Source: Rhodoferax potami
GTDB taxonomy: Bacteria > Pseudomonadota > Gammaproteobacteria > Burkholderiales > Burkholderiaceae_C
Length of the DNA: 64,000 nt
Assembly: GCF_032193765.1 (NCBI RefSeq)
Contig: NZ_JAVBIJ010000001.1
Span: 2,108,001 to 2,172,000 of the forward strand
Reading direction: 5' to 3'
Shown here: positions 18,405 through 26,127 of the stretch, in pieces
How positions within the stretch are numbered: the stretch's first letter is position 1
How the letters are laid out: each line of letters opens with the position of its first letter
Made by a program: the position numbers and the translations under genes
Notes under the pieces: generated by a model
The model's input: the letters and a program-made list of their open reading frames with translations, nothing else
Databases searched by the model: none
Told to the model about the DNA's origin: nothing

Positions 18405-19454
18405 ATGAGCGAGACCCTCTCCGCCGCGGCCCCTTTTTCCATCACGGTGCAGCCCAGTGGCCGTCAATTCAGCGCGCAAAGTGATGAAACCTTGTTGGCC
18501 GCGGGTATCCGCCAAGGCGTGGGTTTGCCATATGGCTGCAAAGACGGTGCGTGCGGCTCTTGCAAGTGCAAGATGCTGTCCGGTAGCGTGGTGCATGGCG
18601 CCCACCAAACAAAAGCCCTGAGCCCCGAAGAGGAGTCCCAAGGCTTGGTGCTGACCTGCTGTGCCACAGCGACCTCTGACGTGGTGCTGGAGTCGCGCCA
18701 GGTCTCCGCAGAAGGCGCACTGCCGATCAAAAAAATGCCTACCCGAGTGACCTCCCTGCAGAAGGTGTCTGCTGATGTGATGCTGATCCAGCTACAGCTC
18801 CCGGCCAACGACTCTTTTCAATACAAAGCGGGCCAATACATTGAATTCTTGCTGCGCGATGGCGCGCGCCGCAGCTACTCGATGGCGAACGCCCCACAAG
18901 GTAACAGCGTAGAACTGCACATCCGGCACATGCCGGGCGGAAAATTCACCGACCATGTGTTCGGCAGCATGAAAGAAAAAGAGATCTTGCGTGTGGAGGG
19001 CCCGCACGGGTCTTTCTACCTGCGGGAAGAATCCGACAAAGCCATCGTGATGGTTGCCTCAGGCACTGGCTTTGCACCTATCAAAGCCTTGCTGGAGCAG
19101 ATGGAGTCGGCGGGTTCCACACGTCCGGTCGCGCTGTACTGGGGCGGACGCCGCCCGGCTGACCTGTATATGGATGGCTGGGTCAAAGAACTCCAAAACA
19201 GGATGCCATCCTTGCGCTACGTTCCCGTCGTATCTGACGCGCTGGACGAGGATCAATGGACCGGCCGCGTGGGCTTTGTGCACCAAGCCGCCCTTGAAGA
19301 CTTCCAAGACATGCGCGAGTATCAGGTCTATGCCTGTGGTGCACCGATCGTCGTGGAGTCAGCCCGTCGCGATTTTGTCGCATACGCAGGCCTACCGCCT
19401 GAAGAGTTTTATGCCGACGCATTCACCTCGGAGGCTGACAAAGCCAATAGCTGA
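18405..19454 (+). CDS. 2Fe-2S/FAD/NAD(P)H reductase (AscD/RfbI-like)
   Basis: This 349-residue electron-transfer protein has an N-terminal plant-type ferredoxin domain and a ferredoxin-NADP reductase module. The cluster ligands are in CKDGACGSCKC, with the fourth Cys in LTCCA. The FAD motif is RRSYSMANAP and the NAD(P) part starts VMVASGTGFAPIKALLEQ. The domain order (ferredoxin first) matches proteins often labelled CDP-6-deoxy-delta-3,4-glucoseen reductase. No deoxysugar genes are nearby, so that name is probably wrong here. A role as reductase component for an oxygenase or other acceptor is an equal possibility. The gene is followed by a terminator shared with livF. Confidence 0.88.
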   Translation: MSETLSAAAPFSITVQPSGRQFSAQSDETLLAAGIRQGVGLPYGCKDGACGSCKCKMLSGSVVHGAHQTKALSPEEESQGLVLTCCATATSDVVLESRQVSAEGALPIKKMPTRVTSLQKVSADVMLIQLQLPANDSFQYKAGQYIEFLLRDGARRSYSMANAPQGNSVELHIRHMPGGKFTDHVFGSMKEKEILRVEGPHGSFYLREESDKAIVMVASGTGFAPIKALLEQMESAGSTRPVALYWGGRRPADLYMDGWVKELQNRMPSLRYVPVVSDALDEDQWTGRVGFVHQAALEDFQDMREYQVYACGAPIVVESARRDFVAYAGLPPEEFYADAFTSEADKANS

Positions 19455-19466
19455 TGTAAAAAAATA

Positions 19467-19515
19467 GCCCCCGGACTGCCAAGCGTGTGAACACGCCGGG
19501 CAGTCCGGGGGCCGG
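19467..19515. terminator. bidirectional terminator between the reductase and livF
   Basis: A 14-bp perfect stem, GCCCCCGGACTGCC and GGCAGTCCGGGGGC, closes an 18-base loop. A run of seven A precedes it, giving a U run on the livF side. It separates two convergent genes. Confidence 0.85.
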
Positions 19516-19523
19516 TAGACAGC

Positions 19524-20243
19524 TTACTCGCCGAGGTAGGCGGCGCGTACCTTCGGGTCCGTGAGCATGTCTTTGGCGTCGCCCGTCATCGTGACGATGC
19601 CGGACTCCATCACATAGCCACGGTTAGCAATAGACAAAGCACGGCTGGCGTTTTGCTCAACCAGCAAGACCGTTACGCCTTGGGCATACACGTCCTTCAC
19701 CACTTCGAAGATCTTGTCCACCATGATGGGGGACAGACCCATGGATGGCTCGTCCAGAAGCAACACTTTGGGGCGGCTCATCAAAGCACGACCCATGGCC
19801 AGCATCTGCTGCTCGCCACCGGACATGGTGCCAGCCAGCTGGTCTTTGCGCTCACGCAGTCGCGGGAAAATGGTGAACATCTTTTCGATGTCCGCCAAGA
19901 TACCGGCTTTGTCGCTACGGATGAAGGCACCCATTTGCAGGTTTTCGGTGATGGTCATGCGGGTGAAAACCCCGCGACCTTCCGGCACCATCGCCAAGCC
20001 TTGCTTGACCAAGTCCCAAGGGCCTTGGCCTTTGATGCTTTTGCCGAGGTATTCGATGTCACCGGCATTGATGGGCAAGGTGCCAGTAATGGCTTTCATG
20101 GTGGTGGTCTTGCCAGCACCGTTAGAGCCGATCAGGGACACCAATTCGCCTTCGTGCACTTCGAAGTCCACGCCCTTGACGGCTTGAATGCCGCCGTAAG
20201 CCACTTTCAGGCCTTTAACTTTGAGCAGAGTCTTAGTAGTCAT
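19524..20243 (-). CDS. livF: branched-chain amino acid ABC transporter ATPase LivF
   Basis: LivF is one of the two ATPases of the Liv (HAAT family) importer. The 239-residue protein has Walker A GSNGAGKTT, the signature SGGEQQML and Walker B LLLDEPSMGLS, as well as the LivF-typical LVPEGRGVF. It is the last gene of a minus-strand livH-livM-livG-livF operon, 10 bp after livG. The substrate may be leucine/isoleucine/valine, but in betaproteobacteria such systems also carry urea, amides or aromatic acids. Confidence 0.96.
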   Translation of the reverse strand: MTTKTLLKVKGLKVAYGGIQAVKGVDFEVHEGELVSLIGSNGAGKTTTMKAITGTLPINAGDIEYLGKSIKGQGPWDLVKQGLAMVPEGRGVFTRMTITENLQMGAFIRSDKAGILADIEKMFTIFPRLRERKDQLAGTMSGGEQQMLAMGRALMSRPKVLLLDEPSMGLSPIMVDKIFEVVKDVYAQGVTVLLVEQNASRALSIANRGYVMESGIVTMTGDAKDMLTDPKVRAAYLGE

Positions 20244-20253
20244 TTGTCAATCC

Positions 20254-21024
20254 TTAGTGGCCGCTCGTGCCCAGATAGGCCTCAATCACTTTTTCGTTTT
20301 TCTGCACATCCGCGGGCGTGCCTTCAGCGATTTGCTTGCCGTAGTCCAACACGGTGACGCGGTCACACAGGCCCATCACCAGCTTCACATCGTGCTCGAT
20401 CAGCAAGATGGTGCGGTTGTCTTTGCGGATCCGGTCAATCAGCTCGCGCAGCATCACTTTTTCGGTGGCGTTCATACCCGCTGCAGGCTCGTCCAGAGCG
20501 ATCAACTGGGGGTCAGTAGCCAAAGCACGGGCAATTTCGAGACGGCGCTGGTCGCCATAGCTCAAGGTGCGGGCCTTGTAGTCTGCAAACTTACCGATGC
20601 CGACATAGTCCAACAACTCTTGCGCGCGCTTGGCAATGGCAGTTTCTTCGGCTTTGAACGAGCTGGTACGAAACATCGCGCCCAACAAGCCAGAGTGGGT
20701 GCGGATATGGCGACCCACCATGACGTTCTCTAGCGCTGTCATCTCGGCAAACAGGCGGATATTTTGAAAAGTACGTGCAATGCCGGCTTTCGCGACGGTG
20801 TGCACAGCAGTCGGATGGTAGGTTTTGCCTGCCAACTCAAAGTTACCGCTGTCCGGTGTGTACAAGCCGGTCAGCACGTTAAAGAAGGTGGTTTTGCCGG
20901 CACCGTTCGGCCCGATAAGGCCATAGACCTGACCGCGCTCGATTTTGATGCCCACATCGCTCAAAGCCTGCAAGCCACCGAAGCGCTTGGAGACGCCGGA
21001 GACGTTCAATACTGTATCTGTCAT
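20254..21024 (-). CDS. livG: branched-chain amino acid ABC transporter ATPase LivG
   Basis: This is the second ATPase of the importer, 256 residues long. Walker A is GPNGAGKTT, the signature is LSYGDQRRLEIARAL and Walker B is LIALDEPAAGMN. The LivG-type insertion with GRHIRTHSG follows the Q-loop (TFQNIRLF). It pairs with LivF to energise the LivH/LivM channel. It lies 56 bp downstream of livM, and that gap shows no terminator. Confidence 0.96.
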   Translation of the reverse strand: MTDTVLNVSGVSKRFGGLQALSDVGIKIERGQVYGLIGPNGAGKTTFFNVLTGLYTPDSGNFELAGKTYHPTAVHTVAKAGIARTFQNIRLFAEMTALENVMVGRHIRTHSGLLGAMFRTSSFKAEETAIAKRAQELLDYVGIGKFADYKARTLSYGDQRRLEIARALATDPQLIALDEPAAGMNATEKVMLRELIDRIRKDNRTILLIEHDVKLVMGLCDRVTVLDYGKQIAEGTPADVQKNEKVIEAYLGTSGH

Positions 21025-21080
21025 AGGTTATCCAATCAGTTGAAGGTTCCTGCCGGTTCGCGGCAGGAAGCTCACAAATT

Positions 21081-22166
21081 TCAGCTCTTGGTGTTCTGCA
21101 GGGACTTGCCGTGCTCTGGCGCTGGCCACAAGCCACGGGGGCGCAACAGCATCACGCTGATCATCGCCAAGGCAATCAACAACTGACGAAGAATCGAGGC
21201 GTCCAAACGGCCATCGGTCATAGTCTGCAGTGGTCCTGCAACATAACGCAACACTTCAGGCAAGGCAGCCAGCAGGACGGCACCCAGAATCACGCCGGGC
21301 AAATAACCCACGCCACCCAGCACCACCATGGCCACGATCATCACCGACTCCATCAGGCTGAACGACTCTGGAGAAATGAAGCCCTGGAACGAGGCAAACA
21401 TCGCACCGGACACACCACCGAAGGTAGCGCCCATACCGAACGCCAGCAGTTTCATGTTGCGGGTGTTGATGCCCATCGCTTTGGCGGCGATTTCGTCTTC
21501 ACGGATCGCCATCCACGCACGGCCAACACGGGACAACTCCAAACGGTGCGAGATGATGACACTGACCACCACCAAGGCGAGGAACAGGTAGTAGTACAGG
21601 GTGACCGAAGCAATTTCAAAGTCGCCAATCGTCAGCTTCTTGCCGAGATTCAAACCAAAGAAGTGCAACGGATCAATTTGGTTGATACCTTTAGGACCGT
21701 TGGTGATGTTGACCGGGTGATCCAAGTTGTTCATGAACACGCGAATGATTTCACCGAAACCCAGAGTCACGATCGCCAGATAGTCACCACGCAAACGCAA
21801 TGTCGGTGCGCCTAGCAGCACACCTAACACCCCTGCGAGCGCAGCGCCGAGCGGAATGACCAACCAGAGAGGGGTGTGCATGCCATCGGGGAACATGGCT
21901 GCGATGGCAGGGAAAGTCTCGATCAGATGCGGCGACGACATCAGGCCGTACATATAAGCGCCGATAGCGAAGAACGCTACGTAGCCCAAGTCCAGCAAAC
22001 CTGCGTAACCGACCACGATGTTGAGGCCAATCGCCAGCAAGACGTACAGCAAAGCCATGTCGGCAATGCGCACCCATGCATTGCCGAAGCCCTGCAAGAT
22101 GAAAGGCAGAATCATCAAGCCGGCGGCAGCCACCAGCATGGTCAAAAGACGTTTTTGGGGGTTCAT
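21081..22166 (-). CDS. livM: branched-chain amino acid ABC permease LivM
   Basis: LivM is a membrane subunit of the importer. The 361-residue protein has about ten hydrophobic segments and the family stretches LNIVVGYAGLLDLGYVAFFAI, seen here only in part, LRLRGDYLAIVTLGFGEI and GVSGAMFASFQGF. ATG 22166 was chosen because AGGAG (in CAGGAGAACC) precedes it; the longer in-frame ATG thirteen codons upstream overlaps livH's end. It follows livH by 13 bp, so the pair is transcribed together. Confidence 0.95.
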   Translation of the reverse strand: MNPQKRLLTMLVAAAGLMILPFILQGFGNAWVRIADMALLYVLLAIGLNIVVGYAGLLDLGYVAFFAIGAYMYGLMSSPHLIETFPAIAAMFPDGMHTPLWLVIPLGAALAGVLGVLLGAPTLRLRGDYLAIVTLGFGEIIRVFMNNLDHPVNITNGPKGINQIDPLHFFGLNLGKKLTIGDFEIASVTLYYYLFLALVVVSVIISHRLELSRVGRAWMAIREDEIAAKAMGINTRNMKLLAFGMGATFGGVSGAMFASFQGFISPESFSLMESVMIVAMVVLGGVGYLPGVILGAVLLAALPEVLRYVAGPLQTMTDGRLDASILRQLLIALAMISVMLLRPRGLWPAPEHGKSLQNTKS

Positions 22167-22179
22167 GTGCGGGTTCTCC

Positions 22180-23109
22180 TCAGGCACGGTCCGCAACGCG
22201 CTCACCCAGCAGACCGGAGGGACGCAGAGTCAGCACAATGATCAACACAATGAAAGCAAAGATATCGGAGTAGTGGCTGCCCAATACGCCGCCAGTCAGT
22301 GCACCGATGTAGCCGGCGCCGATGGCCTCAATCAGACCCAGCAACAGCGCACCGACGACCGCACCAGCCAAGTTGCCGATGCCACCGAACACCGCAGCAG
22401 TGAATGCCTTCAGGCCGGGCAGGAAGCCCATGGCGTGCTGGGCGGTACCGTAGTTGGATGCGTACATCACACCGGCAATCGCAGCCAGCACAGCACCAAT
22501 GATGAAGGTAGCAGAAATCACCACATCAGGCTTCACACCCATCAGGGCGGCTACACGTGGGTTCTCAGCCGTCGCACGCATGGCACGACCCAGCTTGGTG
22601 TAATTGACCAACCACATCAGGACAGCAAGAGACACGGCCGTGACGCCCAAGATCATGACTTGGGTAGGTGTGATCACCGCACCGGCAATACCGATCGGGT
22701 CTCCGGGCAGCAGCGTCGGGTACGACTTGTAGTTAGGCTTCCAGATGATCATGGCCAAGGTCTGCAAGAGAATGGACATGCCGATAGCCGTGATCAGGGG
22801 CGCGAGCTTGGGGCTGTTACGCAGTGGGCGATAGGCCACTTTTTCAATCACAAAGTTCAAGGCTGCCGCGACAACGCAGGCAATGATCAAAGAGATCAGC
22901 AAGATCACAAAGCCAGGGGTTCCGGGCATGGATTCCTGCATCAAACCGATGATGGTCCAGCTGGTCAAGGCGCCAACCATCACCACTTCACCGTGGGCGA
23001 AGTTGATCAAGTTGATGATGCCGTACACCATCGTGTAGCCGAGCGCGATAAGCGCGTACATGCTACCCAACACCAGACCGTTGATGATCTGCTGTATAAA
23101 AATATCCAT
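22180..23109 (-). CDS. livH: branched-chain amino acid ABC permease LivH
   Basis: LivH is the second membrane subunit and the first gene of the operon. The 309-residue protein begins MDIFIQQIINGLVLGSMYAL, with the LivH signature GYTMVYGIINLINFAHGE right after. ATG 23109 has CGGAG upstream. About 220 bp separate it from the rarA stop; the livHMGF promoter should be here, but I see no clear consensus. No LivK/LivJ binding protein is encoded next to the operon, so this component must be elsewhere. Confidence 0.95.
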   Translation of the reverse strand: MDIFIQQIINGLVLGSMYALIALGYTMVYGIINLINFAHGEVVMVGALTSWTIIGLMQESMPGTPGFVILLISLIIACVVAAALNFVIEKVAYRPLRNSPKLAPLITAIGMSILLQTLAMIIWKPNYKSYPTLLPGDPIGIAGAVITPTQVMILGVTAVSLAVLMWLVNYTKLGRAMRATAENPRVAALMGVKPDVVISATFIIGAVLAAIAGVMYASNYGTAQHAMGFLPGLKAFTAAVFGGIGNLAGAVVGALLLGLIEAIGAGYIGALTGGVLGSHYSDIFAFIVLIIVLTLRPSGLLGERVADRA

Positions 23110-23333
23110 AAAAAACTCCGTTGTTCTGATATGCGAACGGCCATGGCCGTCAACACTGGTGGCGTTAGACCATCGAAAGCAATAAGCCTGCCACGTCAGG
23201 TTCACTGGCGGTGCAGGCCAAAAGCAGTGCCGCGATTCTAGCGAGGTCGGGCGAAGGGGTCTTGGGGGTGCAGGGTGGGTTTACCCTTGAGAACTATGCA
23301 GATTCGGCAACTCGTGGCCTATTTCATGCACTA

Positions 23334-24629
23334 TTAGCTTTTCTTCTGATTGCGCGCTTTCAGATCGCGCAACTTCTCAGCAATCCGGATCTCCAAACCG
23401 CGCTCCACGGGGCGGTAGAACTCGGTTTCCGGCATGCCCTCCGGCAAATAGCGCTCACCTGCGGCGAAACCACCCTCTTCGTCGTGGGCATAGCGATAGC
23501 CCTTGCCGTAATCCAGCTCCTTCATCAGCTTGGTGGGGGCATTGCGCAAATGCAAGGGTACAGGACGTGTCCCGTCTTTTTTGACGAAGGCCTTGGCCTC
23601 GTTAAACGCCTTGTAGACCGCATTGCTTTTAGGGGCGACAGCCAAATAAACCACGCACTCGGCCAAGGCCAACTCGCCTTCCGGACTACCCAGGCGCTCA
23701 TAGACATCCGCCGCATCCAGCGCCATGCGCAAAGCGCGGGGGTCTGCCAGGCCGATATCCTCGACCGCCATCCGGATAAAACGGCGCGCCAGGTAACGGG
23801 GCTCAGCACCGCCATCCAACATCCGGGTAAACCAATACAAGGCAGCATTAGGGTCAGAACCCCGCACGCTTTTGTGCAACGCCGAAATGGTGTCGTAAAA
23901 CTGCTCGCCGCCTTTGTCGTAGCGGCGCATACGCTCACCCAGCACCTTCAACAACCAAGCATCGGTGATGTCGGTCATCTGCTCTTGCCGTGCCGCTACA
24001 CCCAAGGTCTCCAGGGTATTGAGCAAGCGCCGAGCATCGCCGTCGGCATAGGCAATCAGGCGGTCAATTGCTATGCTTTCAATAGCAGGAAGCGTTTGCT
24101 GCATCTGGGCCCGCTCCACTATTTCCTTCAAACTACTGGTATCTAGGGGCTGCAATACATAGACCGCGGCACGAGACAACAGCGCGGAATTCACCTCGAA
24201 CGAAGGGTTCTCGGTCGTCGCGCCAATGAAGGTAAACAAGCCACTCTCGACATGGGGCAAAAACGCATCCTGCTGGCTCTTGTTGAAGCGGTGCACCTCG
24301 TCGACAAAGACAATGGTTCTGCGCTGCTCCAGCCCGTCACGGGCCAGGATGGCTTGGTCTACCGCCTCACGAATTTCTTTGATACCGCCCAGAACCGCAC
24401 TGATCGTGATGAACTGGGCATCGAATGCATCGGCCATAAGGCGCGCAATCGTGGTTTTGCCCACACCCGGAGGGCCCCACAAAATGCAACTGTGCGGCTG
24501 GCCTGACTCAAACGCAAGGCGCAGGGCCATGCCCTCGCCCAGCACATGCTGCTGGCCGATCACCTGCCCCAGTGTTCTGGGACGGAGTAACTCAGCCAGC
24601 GGCTGGTGCTTGTTGGTTGATGTCGCCAC
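23334..24629 (-). CDS. rarA: replication-associated recombination protein A (RarA/MgsA AAA+ ATPase)
   Basis: RarA is an AAA+ ATPase related to clamp loaders that acts at stalled replication forks with SSB. The 431-residue protein has Walker A GPPGVGKTTIAR, Walker B VDEVHRFNKSQQD, sensor 1 GATTENPSFEV and sensor 2 in YADGDARRLLNTLE. The C-terminal tetramerisation part contains HKSVRGSDPNAALYW and GAEPRYLARRF. It follows the MscS gene closely and belongs to the ftsK-lolA-rarA order common in betaproteobacteria. A stretch of in-frame codons (PAIESIAI) coincides with the core of the dispersed repeat. Confidence 0.97.
   Translation of the reverse strand: MATSTNKHQPLAELLRPRTLGQVIGQQHVLGEGMALRLAFESGQPHSCILWGPPGVGKTTIARLMADAFDAQFITISAVLGGIKEIREAVDQAILARDGLEQRRTIVFVDEVHRFNKSQQDAFLPHVESGLFTFIGATTENPSFEVNSALLSRAAVYVLQPLDTSSLKEIVERAQMQQTLPAIESIAIDRLIAYADGDARRLLNTLETLGVAARQEQMTDITDAWLLKVLGERMRRYDKGGEQFYDTISALHKSVRGSDPNAALYWFTRMLDGGAEPRYLARRFIRMAVEDIGLADPRALRMALDAADVYERLGSPEGELALAECVVYLAVAPKSNAVYKAFNEAKAFVKKDGTRPVPLHLRNAPTKLMKELDYGKGYRYAHDEEGGFAAGERYLPEGMPETEFYRPVERGLEIRIAEKLRDLKARNQKKS
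24068..24094 (-). repeat. dispersed element core inside rarA, copy 5
   Basis: On the minus strand the core reads CTTCCTGCTATTGAAAGCAT then AGCAA, which matches the GCTAT....ATAGCAA hairpin end of the element. It lies in frame inside rarA and encodes about eight residues between the Walker-type ATPase part and sensor 2. Only the tail half of the element is clear. Confidence 0.5.
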
Positions 24630-24654
24630 AGTGCCGCGCAGGCCCTCTCACAGA

Positions 24655-25464
24655 TTACAGGTTGCGATGTGCAACGGGTGTTTCGGGCACCGGGTAGCCA
24701 GCAGCACCAAATGTCTCAACGACCGCTTTGTGCGTGTCAAAGTACACCTGCCAGTAGTGGTCTGTATGGGTGTAAGGGCGCACGCACAGCAGAGGACCTT
24801 CGGGGGTGAACTGCAGAATTTCGATATCCGGCGCTGGCGAAGTGGCCACATTGGGAATCGCCGCCACAGCGGTGCGCAAGCGGGCAATAGCGTCCTGCAC
24901 ATTCACACCGTTGGCAACCTTGGCCAGGCAATCCACCCGGCGATGCGGCAGCACGCTGAAGTTTTGAATCGAACCGGAGAATACGGTGTTGTTTCCGACG
25001 ATGGTGATCACGTTGTCGGGCGTGATCAGCGTGGTCCCGAAAAGGCCCAACTCTTTCACCGTACCGGTGATACCACCGGCCGTGACGAAATCACCCACTT
25101 TGTACGGACGAAGGACTTGCATAAACACGCCAGCCGCAAAGTGCGTCAGTAAGCCGCCCCATGCGGTACCGATCGCAAGGCCTGCGCCTGCGAGCAGCGC
25201 GGCAAAGGAGGTCGTTTTGACACCAAAAATATCAAGAATCGCGAGAATCAAAACGATGTTGAGCAACACCGAAATAATGGAGGTCAGGTAGTTGGCCAGT
25301 GTCTGGTCTACTTTTCCACCGCGCTGCAAACCCGCACCTAAGAGGCGCAGTGCCATGCCAATCAGCCAGCGGCCAATAATCCAGGCGGCCAGCGCGCCCA
25401 TGAGCTTCAAACCGAAGTCCGCACCTTGGGTGCTTAAAAAATTCCAAATAACTTCCGTATTCAT
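24655..25464 (-). CDS. small-conductance mechanosensitive channel (MscS family)
   Basis: MscS channels open under membrane tension and release solutes after osmotic downshock. This 269-residue protein has three N-terminal hydrophobic segments and the pore-lining TM3 with its Gly/Ala pattern (LLAGAGLAIGTAWGGLLTHF), then the MscS signature PYKVGDFV. The beta domain contains TPDNVITIVGNN (the usual IPN replaced by TPDN). The C-terminal alpha/beta domain follows. It sits between lolA and rarA, 26 bp from each. Confidence 0.93.
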   Translation of the reverse strand: MNTEVIWNFLSTQGADFGLKLMGALAAWIIGRWLIGMALRLLGAGLQRGGKVDQTLANYLTSIISVLLNIVLILAILDIFGVKTTSFAALLAGAGLAIGTAWGGLLTHFAAGVFMQVLRPYKVGDFVTAGGITGTVKELGLFGTTLITPDNVITIVGNNTVFSGSIQNFSVLPHRRVDCLAKVANGVNVQDAIARLRTAVAAIPNVATSPAPDIEILQFTPEGPLLCVRPYTHTDHYWQVYFDTHKAVVETFGAAGYPVPETPVAHRNL

Positions 25465-25490
25465 ACCTGTACTCCCGATAGTGATACCGC

Positions 25491-26120
25491 CTACTGGCGG
25501 ACGACATCCGCCCCTGCAGGCGGCTTGAACTGAAACAGTTCGGGATTTATAACGGCGTTGGTCTGGAATCCGCTGAAGGTGATAACTGATTTTTGGCCGA
25601 AAGTGTCGACTATTTCAAGTTTTTCCAGTTGGTTTTGGCGAAAGCCCACCCGCACCGACTGCAGCTGGTTGTCTTTGGCTTTGGGAAATCCCAATACCCA
25701 TTGCAAGCCATCCTGGTCAGCGGCGTCTGCAAGATTGAAATCGTTTTGCAACGTCTTGATGTCTGCCGATGATGCAATCAAGGCCGCGGGCGTGGAGCCC
25801 AAGGCCTGCGCTTGCTTGCGGGCAGTGACCTGGTTCAGGTCCACGTCGTACAGCCACACCGTTTGCCCATCGGCCACGATCAGTTGTTCAAACGGTTTTT
25901 TGTAAGTGAATTTGAAACGCCCCGGGCGCGCGAACTCAAACGTCCCGCTGGAGGTTTTGCTGCGCGCCACTTGACCATCTCGGGGCGGCGCCGTGACCAC
26001 CTGCGTGAAATCCGCCCTGCCAGATTTGACATTGCGCACAAAGGACTCTAAGTCATTCATGCCGCTAGCCCACGCAGATATTGCGCAAGCAGCTATTAAA
26101 AATGTAGCAAAACGCTTCAT
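25491..26120 (-). CDS. lolA: outer-membrane lipoprotein carrier LolA
   Basis: LolA shuttles lipoproteins through the periplasm from LolCDE to LolB. The 209-residue precursor has a signal peptide (MKRFATFLIAACAISAWASG) and a mature beta-barrel-like fold with FVRNVKSGRADFTQVV, GTFEFARPGRFKFTY and LYDVDLNQVTARK. A ribosome site AAGG lies before the ATG. Most of the signal-peptide codons coincide with a copy of the dispersed repeat on the opposite strand. It starts 7 bp after the ftsK stop, in the usual ftsK-lolA order. Confidence 0.97.
   Translation of the reverse strand: MKRFATFLIAACAISAWASGMNDLESFVRNVKSGRADFTQVVTAPPRDGQVARSKTSSGTFEFARPGRFKFTYKKPFEQLIVADGQTVWLYDVDLNQVTARKQAQALGSTPAALIASSADIKTLQNDFNLADAADQDGLQWVLGFPKAKDNQLQSVRVGFRQNQLEKLEIVDTFGQKSVITFSGFQTNAVINPELFQFKPPAGADVVRQ
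26061..26111 (+). repeat. dispersed element, copy 6, overlapping the lolA signal peptide
   Basis: The plus strand reads CTAGCCCACGCAGATATTGC, GCAAGCAGCTATTAAAAATG and TAGCAAAAC, a close match to the element. It covers codons 3-19 of lolA on the other strand, so the hydrophobic signal-peptide core (FATFLIAACAISAWAS) is what the element encodes when read in that frame. Confidence 0.7.
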
Positions 26121-26127
26121 ATCTACC

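Noticed and set aside
23290..23340. Possible degenerate repeat copy near the rarA stop (GGCCTATTTCATGCACTATTAG)
   Set aside because: Only the head portion matches; too diverged to list as a copy.
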